DNA of 10,067 bases, from NCBI GenBank assembly GCA_042408785.1, contig JBHOQU010000020.1, forward strand, positions 1 to 10,067, in the 5' to 3' direction. Numbering within the stretch: position 1 is the stretch's first letter; every line of letters begins with the position of its first letter. Source of the DNA: JAUQQI01 sp042408785. Lineage in GTDB: Bacteria > Chloroflexota > Dehalococcoidia > JAUQQI01. Position numbers and translations under genes: made by a program. The notes beneath the pieces are model-generated. The model searched no databases. It was not told the DNA's origin and saw nothing but the letters and a program-made list of their open reading frames with translations. Shown piece by piece: positions 7,163 through 10,067 of this stretch.

Positions 7163-7945
7163 ATGTATCAGGGTCGCACGGTTTCCGTTGTCTTTCCGGC
7201 CTACAACGAGGCGGCGGGCATCGAGGCCGCCGTTCGGGAGTTCAAGGCATCCCCCTATGTGGACGAGGTCATCGTCGTTGACAATAACTCGACGGATGGC
7301 ACCGGTGAGCTGGCGGCCGGGGCGGGGGCGCGGGTGGTCAAAGAGTCCCGGCAGGGCTTCGGCTTTGCCCTCCGGCGGGGGATGGCCGAGGCCACGGGCG
7401 ACCTGATAATCCTGGCGGAACCGGACGGGACCTTCACCGCCCGGGACATCCTGAAGCTTCTAGCCTACTCGGAAGATTTTGACCTGGTTTTGGGCACCCG
7501 GACCACCCGGGAGCTCATCTGGCGGGAGGCCAACATGGGCTGGTTCCTGCGGGTGGGCAACTGGACAGTGGCCAAGCTTCTGCAGCTCCTTTTCGGGGGC
7601 CCATCCCTTTCTGACTGCGGCTGCACCCTGCGGCTTATCCACCGACCGGCCCTGGAGCGGCTGCTGGGCCGGTTTACGGTCGGGGGTTCTCACTTCCTGC
7701 CGGAGATGGTAATCCTGGGGCTGGCCGAGGGCCTGCGGGTCATCGAGATCCCGGTAAACTACCGGGGCCGGGTTGGGGAGTCAAAGATTACCGGGTCCCG
7801 CCGCAAGGCCCTTATGGTGGGCCTGCGCATGGTCGGGCTTATCCTGTCGTACCGGATGCGGCTCTGGCTTCGCCCTCGGCTTCGTTGGGGCGGGGGACAC
7901 CCCGAGGCCGGCCTTACCCGTCAGGTCCGGGACCGCCGAATTTGA
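7163..7945 (+). CDS. Family 2 glycosyltransferase (dolichyl-phosphate-sugar synthase-like)
   Basis: This 260-residue GT-A enzyme would transfer a sugar from a nucleotide-sugar donor, perhaps to a lipid phosphate or surface polymer. It shows VSVVFPAYNEAAGI at residues 8-21, VVDNNSTDGT (38-47) for nucleotide binding, and EPDG (86-89) in place of the usual DxDG metal-binding motif. The later WFLRVGNW and SLSDCGCTLRLI are typical of the DPM/DPG-synthase-like group. Basic residues and a hydrophobic C-terminal helix (about 213-236) suggest peripheral membrane binding, but there is no clear multi-pass anchor. It begins 11 bases after the HMG-CoA lyase stop without a terminator between, so it likely shares the operon transcript despite no evident metabolic link. 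No strong ribosome site precedes ATG 7163. The TGA stop lies within the tRNA-Asn -35 box. Acceptor and donor cannot be told from the sequence. Confidence 0.88.
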   Translation: MYQGRTVSVVFPAYNEAAGIEAAVREFKASPYVDEVIVVDNNSTDGTGELAAGAGARVVKESRQGFGFALRRGMAEATGDLIILAEPDGTFTARDILKLLAYSEDFDLVLGTRTTRELIWREANMGWFLRVGNWTVAKLLQLLFGGPSLSDCGCTLRLIHRPALERLLGRFTVGGSHFLPEMVILGLAEGLRVIEIPVNYRGRVGESKITGSRRKALMVGLRMVGLILSYRMRLWLRPRLRWGGGHPEAGLTRQVRDRRI

Positions 7946-7970
7946 CGCTAAGGCGGGGCGTGAATATAAT
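7942..7970 (+). promoter_or_regulatory. Promoter of tRNA-Asn
   Basis: TTGACG (7942-7947), a 17-base spacer and a perfect TATAAT (7965-7970) make a near-consensus sigma-70-type promoter. The tRNA begins 14 bases after the -10 box. The -35 box contains the glycosyltransferase stop codon (TGA 7943-7945). Confidence 0.88.
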
Positions 7971-7984
7971 TTACTAGTGGACGC

Positions 7985-8057
7985 TGCCCGATAGCTCAAG
8001 TGGTAGAGCGGCCGGCTGTTAACCGGTTGGTTGCAGGTTCGAGTCCTGCTCGGGCAG
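7985..8057 (+). tRNA. tRNA-Asn (anticodon GTT)
   Basis: A 73-base cloverleaf with all stems intact. The acceptor TGCCCGA (7985-7991) pairs with TCGGGCA (8050-8056), and the D stem is GCTC/GAGC. The anticodon stem GCCGG/CCGGT has one G-T pair, the loop is CTGTTAA with GTT at 8018-8020, and the T stem GCAGG/CCTGC encloses TTCGAGT. The discriminator is G8057, as expected for Asn. The next bases are CCT, so the final A of CCA is not encoded and must be added after transcription. Confidence 0.97.
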
Positions 8058-8060
8058 CCT

Positions 8061-8089
8061 CGCCCGGGGATTTTCCCGGGCGGTTTTTT
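8061..8089 (+). terminator. Intrinsic terminator after tRNA-Asn
   Basis: CGCCCGGG (8061-8068) pairs with CCCGGGCG (8075-8082) around a 6-base loop, and six T follow at 8084-8089. It ends the tRNA-Asn transcript and separates it from the endonuclease gene, unless read-through supplies the latter. Confidence 0.92.
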
Positions 8090-8119
8090 ATTGGCCGGGG
8101 CCCCGTCCGGTAGCCAGCC

Positions 8120-8803
8120 GTGTCCGCCGCCTTGCCCCCGGCCGAACTGCCCCTCGACATCGGGGAGGTCCTGGCCCTGGTCGAAGCGGCCGTAAAGGAC
8201 TACCCCAAGGCCGCCCTATTCGAGCTGGCTGAGGCGGGGTTCAACCGCCCCTTCCAGGTGGCCGTCGGCTGCATCATTTCAACCCGGACCCGGGATGAGG
8301 TCACCCTTAAGGTGGTCCGGCGGCTCTTTGCCCGGGCTCAGACCCCGGCCCAGGTAGCCGACCTCGGTCTGCCCGAGCTTGAGGACCTGATTCGGGGGTC
8401 GGCCTTCGCCGGAACCAAAGCCCGACAGATTCGGGCCATCGCCGGGCGGGCCCTGGCCGAATTCGGGGGCGAACTTCCCTGCGAGGAAAGGGTTCTTCTT
8501 TCCATGCCCGGCATCGGACCCAAGTGCGCCAACCTGGTGCTGGGCATAGCCTGCGGGCGGCCGCGGGTGGCGGTGGACACCCACGTCCACCGGGTGGTTC
8601 GGCGCTGGGGCTATGTTAACACCCGGACGCCGGAGGAGACAATGCGGGCCCTGGAAACCCGGGTGCCGCCGGAGCACTGGCTGGACATTAACCGGCTGCT
8701 GGTGCCCTTTGGAAAGCATATTTGCCGGCCTGCGATACCCCGGTGCAGCGTCTGCCCGCTGACGGACCTCTGTCCCCGGGTTGGGGTTACAAGAAGCACG
8801 TAA
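8120..8803 (+). CDS. nth: Endonuclease III (DNA glycosylase/AP lyase)
   Basis: This base-excision repair enzyme (227 aa) removes oxidised pyrimidines and cuts at the resulting abasic site. The helix-hairpin-helix segment SMPGIGPKCANLVL carries catalytic Lys135, and VAVDTHVHRV carries catalytic Asp153, matching E. coli Lys120 and Asp138 with identical spacing. The C-terminal 4Fe-4S cluster ligands are Cys202, Cys209, Cys212 and Cys218 in the canonical C-x6-C-x2-C-x5-C pattern. The segment ISTRTRDEVT puts Arg56 where E. coli has Gln41, the residue that probes the DNA helix. This STRTRDE form recalls archaeal and thermophile enzymes. GTG 8120 is the first start after an in-frame TAG at 8111-8113 and has no good ribosome site, so a slightly later start is possible. 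No promoter is visible in the 30 bases after the tRNA-Asn terminator. Confidence 0.93.
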   Translation: MSAALPPAELPLDIGEVLALVEAAVKDYPKAALFELAEAGFNRPFQVAVGCIISTRTRDEVTLKVVRRLFARAQTPAQVADLGLPELEDLIRGSAFAGTKARQIRAIAGRALAEFGGELPCEERVLLSMPGIGPKCANLVLGIACGRPRVAVDTHVHRVVRRWGYVNTRTPEETMRALETRVPPEHWLDINRLLVPFGKHICRPAIPRCSVCPLTDLCPRVGVTRST

Positions 8804-8823
8804 GAGCCTGGCGGGCCGGCGGC

Positions 8824-8852
8824 TTGACGGGATGAGGTTGGGCTTTTATAAT
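8824..8852 (+). promoter_or_regulatory. Promoter of tRNA-Met
   Basis: TTGACG (8824-8829), a 17-base spacer and a perfect TATAAT (8847-8852). The tRNA starts 14 bases after the -10 box, the same geometry and -35 sequence as for tRNA-Asn. It lies in the 63-base gap after the endonuclease gene and may also drive the downstream recombinase. Confidence 0.9.
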
Positions 8853-8866
8853 TTTTCTGGAACGGC

Positions 8867-8938
8867 GGCAGGGTAGCTCAGCGGTAGAGCAGGGGACTCA
8901 TAAGCCCTTGGTCGGGGGTTCGAATCCCTCCCCTGCCA
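8867..8938 (+). tRNA. tRNA-Met, elongator type (anticodon CAT)
   Basis: The acceptor GGCAGGG (8867-8873) pairs with CCCTGCC (8931-8937), and the D stem is GCTC/GAGC. The anticodon loop CTCATAA has CAT at 8899-8901, and the T stem GGGGG/CCCTC encloses TTCGAAT. The discriminator is A8938. The first acceptor pair is G-C, so it is not an initiator tRNA, which has a mismatch there. The anticodon stem GGGGA/GCCCT has a G-T pair at the outer end and an A-G mismatch next to the loop. Only CC follows the discriminator, then G, so CCA is incomplete. A tRNA-Ile read through lysidine modification also has CAT and cannot be fully excluded, but the GGC start and overall form favour Met. Confidence 0.93.
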
Positions 8939-8997
8939 CCGGAACCCCACTTCTTTACAATAACCGCCGTTTCGACCAGGGGACTTCCGGGAAGACG

Positions 8998-9028
8998 GCC
9001 CTCCGGCGGCTAAAAACCAAAGGAGGGC
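8998..9028 (+). promoter_or_regulatory. Hairpin that could mask the recombinase ribosome binding site
   Basis: GCCCTCC (8998-9004) is perfectly complementary to GGAGGGC (9022-9028), which contains most of the Shine-Dalgarno sequence AAGGAGG (9020-9026) of the recombinase. The loop is 17 bases and AT-rich. Folding would hide the ribosome site and hold translation down. The ribosome site itself is very strong, 5 bases before ATG 9032. Function is inferred from complementarity only. Confidence 0.45.
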
Positions 9029-9031
9029 GAC

Positions 9032-10030
9032 ATGCGACAACTTTTAAACCAAGGGACTTTTGATTGGGACCGGGCCCTATCCGGGTTCCTCCTGTCCCGG
9101 CGCGCCCTCAACTGCTCCCCGCAGACCCTTGCCTTTTACGAGGGCAACCTCGGCCGCTTCCGGGCCTGGCTCGGGGAAGCCTTCCCCCAGGCAGGCCCCC
9201 TGGAGGTGCGGCCCGAGCACGTCCGCGCCTTCTTGGACTACCTGCTCTCCGAGCCCGTGCGCTTCGGGGGGAGGGCCCCCACGGCCCGCCGTCCCATCAC
9301 GGCCGAGGGCGCCCACCGCTACTACCGGGCGCTGCGCACGTTTTTCAACTGGCTCGAGGCCGAGCTCGGCCAGTACGTCGAGGGCTGGGTCAACCCCATG
9401 TCCCGCGTAAAGGCCCCAAAGATTGTCCCGAAGCCGGTCCCCTCCCTCACCCAGGCCCAGGTCCAGAAGCTGGTCGAGGCGGCGGCCCGCGCCGGCCGCA
9501 ACCGGGAGCGCAACCTGGCCATGGTGCTCATCCTGCTGGACAAGGGTCTGCGGGCCTCCGAGCTCCTTAGCCTCACCCTGGACGATTGGGACTGGGCGAC
9601 CGGGGCCCTCACCATTCGCCGGGGCAAGGGCGGCAAGCTGCGGCAGGTTGTCCTGCACCCGGCGGCCAACCACGCCCTCAAGGCCTACGTCTTCCGGGCC
9701 AGGCCGCAGACGGACGACGGCAGGATCTTCCTGGGGGAGGAGGGCGAGCCGCTGGGCTACGACGGGCTGCGGATGGTCTTAAGGCGACTTGGGGAAGCGG
9801 CCGGGATTCCGGGCCTGCGGGCGCATCTTCTCCGGCACACCTTCGCCCTCCACTGGGTCGTGGCGGGGGGCTCGCTTCACGAGCTGCAGGCACTGCTGGG
9901 CCACTCCAGCCCGGCCATGAGCCTGCACTACGGGCGGATGGTTTCCGAGCGGGTGGACGCCGATCGGCAGCACAGGCTCAGCCCCATTGCCGGGGTAAGA
10001 CTCCCCGGGGCGAGGCGCAGCCGGATTTGA
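9032..10030 (+). CDS. Tyrosine recombinase/integrase
   Basis: This 332-residue site-specific recombinase would cut and rejoin DNA through a covalent phosphotyrosine bond. The N-terminal half (about 1-125) is a SAM-like core-binding domain with SPQTLAFYEGNLGRFRAWL. The catalytic domain has the full set: Arg174 in KGLRASEL, Lys199 in GKGGK, His265 and Arg268 in HLLRH, His291 in LLGHSS and nucleophile Tyr300 in LHYGRM. The His291-Tyr300 spacing equals that of XerD. It lacks an extra N-terminal arm-binding domain, so it is closer to Xer-like and transposon enzymes than to lambda-type integrases. It starts 93 bases after tRNA-Met, in the same direction, without its own clear promoter. A perfect inverted repeat covers its stop codon. 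It may belong to an integrated element or be a chromosomal Xer-like protein, and the window does not settle which. Confidence 0.93.
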   Translation: MRQLLNQGTFDWDRALSGFLLSRRALNCSPQTLAFYEGNLGRFRAWLGEAFPQAGPLEVRPEHVRAFLDYLLSEPVRFGGRAPTARRPITAEGAHRYYRALRTFFNWLEAELGQYVEGWVNPMSRVKAPKIVPKPVPSLTQAQVQKLVEAAARAGRNRERNLAMVLILLDKGLRASELLSLTLDDWDWATGALTIRRGKGGKLRQVVLHPAANHALKAYVFRARPQTDDGRIFLGEEGEPLGYDGLRMVLRRLGEAAGIPGLRAHLLRHTFALHWVVAGGSLHELQALLGHSSPAMSLHYGRMVSERVDADRQHRLSPIAGVRLPGARRSRI

Positions 10031-10053
10031 AACAAAATAGCCCTTTTGTTTCA
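10028..10053 (+). repeat. Perfect 10-6-10 inverted repeat at the recombinase stop codon
   Basis: TGAAACAAAA (10028-10037) and TTTTGTTTCA (10044-10053) are exact reverse complements separated by TAGCCC. The first three bases are the recombinase stop codon. The arms are strikingly AT-rich for this DNA. Ten-base arms around a 6-base spacer resemble the core site of a tyrosine recombinase (dif has 11-base arms and a 6-base spacer). Alternatively it is an atypical, possibly bidirectional terminator, although no T-run follows the stem on the + strand. Confidence 0.6.
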
Positions 10054-10067
10054 CCGGGCCGGCATCG

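Noticed and set aside
8903..8909. AGCCCTT shared by the tRNA-Met anticodon arm and the 10-6-10 inverted repeat (10039-10045)
   Set aside because: Tempting as a crossover identity, but seven bases are expected by chance within 10 kb and the flanking arms do not match.
8915..8948. GGGGTTC in the T arm of tRNA-Met complementary to GAACCCC at 8942-8948
   Set aside because: Seven base pairs that would compete with the tRNA T stem. There is no T-run and no sign of selection, so it is likely incidental.
8954..8982. TTTACA as a -35 box for the recombinase
   Set aside because: At 16-18 bases downstream there is only GC-rich sequence (around CAGGGG) and no -10 box, so I do not call a promoter.
8984..8994. 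CTTCCGGGAAG small dyad upstream of the recombinase
   Set aside because: Five-base arms around one base cannot form a hairpin. An operator is possible but there is no supporting context.
8846..9040. Reverse-strand open frame reading SNPRPRAYESPALPLSY
   Set aside because: This is the familiar spurious peptide produced by translating the antisense strand of a tRNA gene. It lies over tRNA-Met and is not a gene.
1..10067. CRISPR array, insertion sequence or toxin-antitoxin pair
   Set aside because: No regularly spaced repeats, transposase motifs or paired small genes were found. Apart from the recombinase the content is metabolic, repair and tRNA genes.

Overview
High-GC bacterial DNA (roughly two thirds G+C by eye), with every recognisable gene on the + strand and the genes tightly packed. 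GTG starts, strong AAGGAGG ribosome sites and consensus sigma-70-type promoters are present. The tRNA genes do not encode a complete 3' CCA, and the endonuclease III has a form reminiscent of archaeal and thermophile enzymes. A thermophilic or anaerobic high-GC Firmicute or a Chloroflexota-like lineage would fit, but nothing here fixes the phylum.

Positions 1-222 hold what may be the last codons of an upstream gene, then a short non-coding stretch with a likely promoter. Positions 223-7151 hold a complete isovaleryl-CoA/leucine catabolic operon. It encodes an acyl-CoA dehydrogenase, a DUF2203 protein, methylcrotonyl-CoA carboxylase beta, a methylglutaconyl-CoA hydratase, the carboxylase alpha subunit with a fused biotin domain, and HMG-CoA lyase. 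The order matches Pseudomonas liuABCDE with the DUF2203 gene inserted between A and B. Together the enzymes would turn isovaleryl-CoA into 3-methylcrotonyl-CoA, 3-methylglutaconyl-CoA, HMG-CoA and finally acetyl-CoA plus acetoacetate. A family 2 glycosyltransferase (7163-7945) follows 11 bases later and probably shares the transcript, although its function looks unrelated.

Positions 7942-8938 hold tRNA-Asn, with its own promoter and terminator, then an endonuclease III gene, then tRNA-Met with its own promoter. The two tRNA promoters have the same layout: TTGACG, 17 bases, TATAAT, then 14 bases to the tRNA. The tRNA-Asn -35 box overlaps the glycosyltransferase stop codon.

Positions 8939-10067 are the most accessory-looking part. 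A complete tyrosine recombinase gene starts 93 bases after tRNA-Met, with no terminator between them. Its strong ribosome site can pair with an upstream anti-Shine-Dalgarno segment. A perfect AT-rich inverted repeat (10-base arms, 6-base spacer) overlaps its stop codon. This could be the edge of an integrated element next to a tRNA gene. The far end lies outside the window, so that remains inference. I saw no CRISPR array, insertion sequence or wholly unknown multi-gene system.
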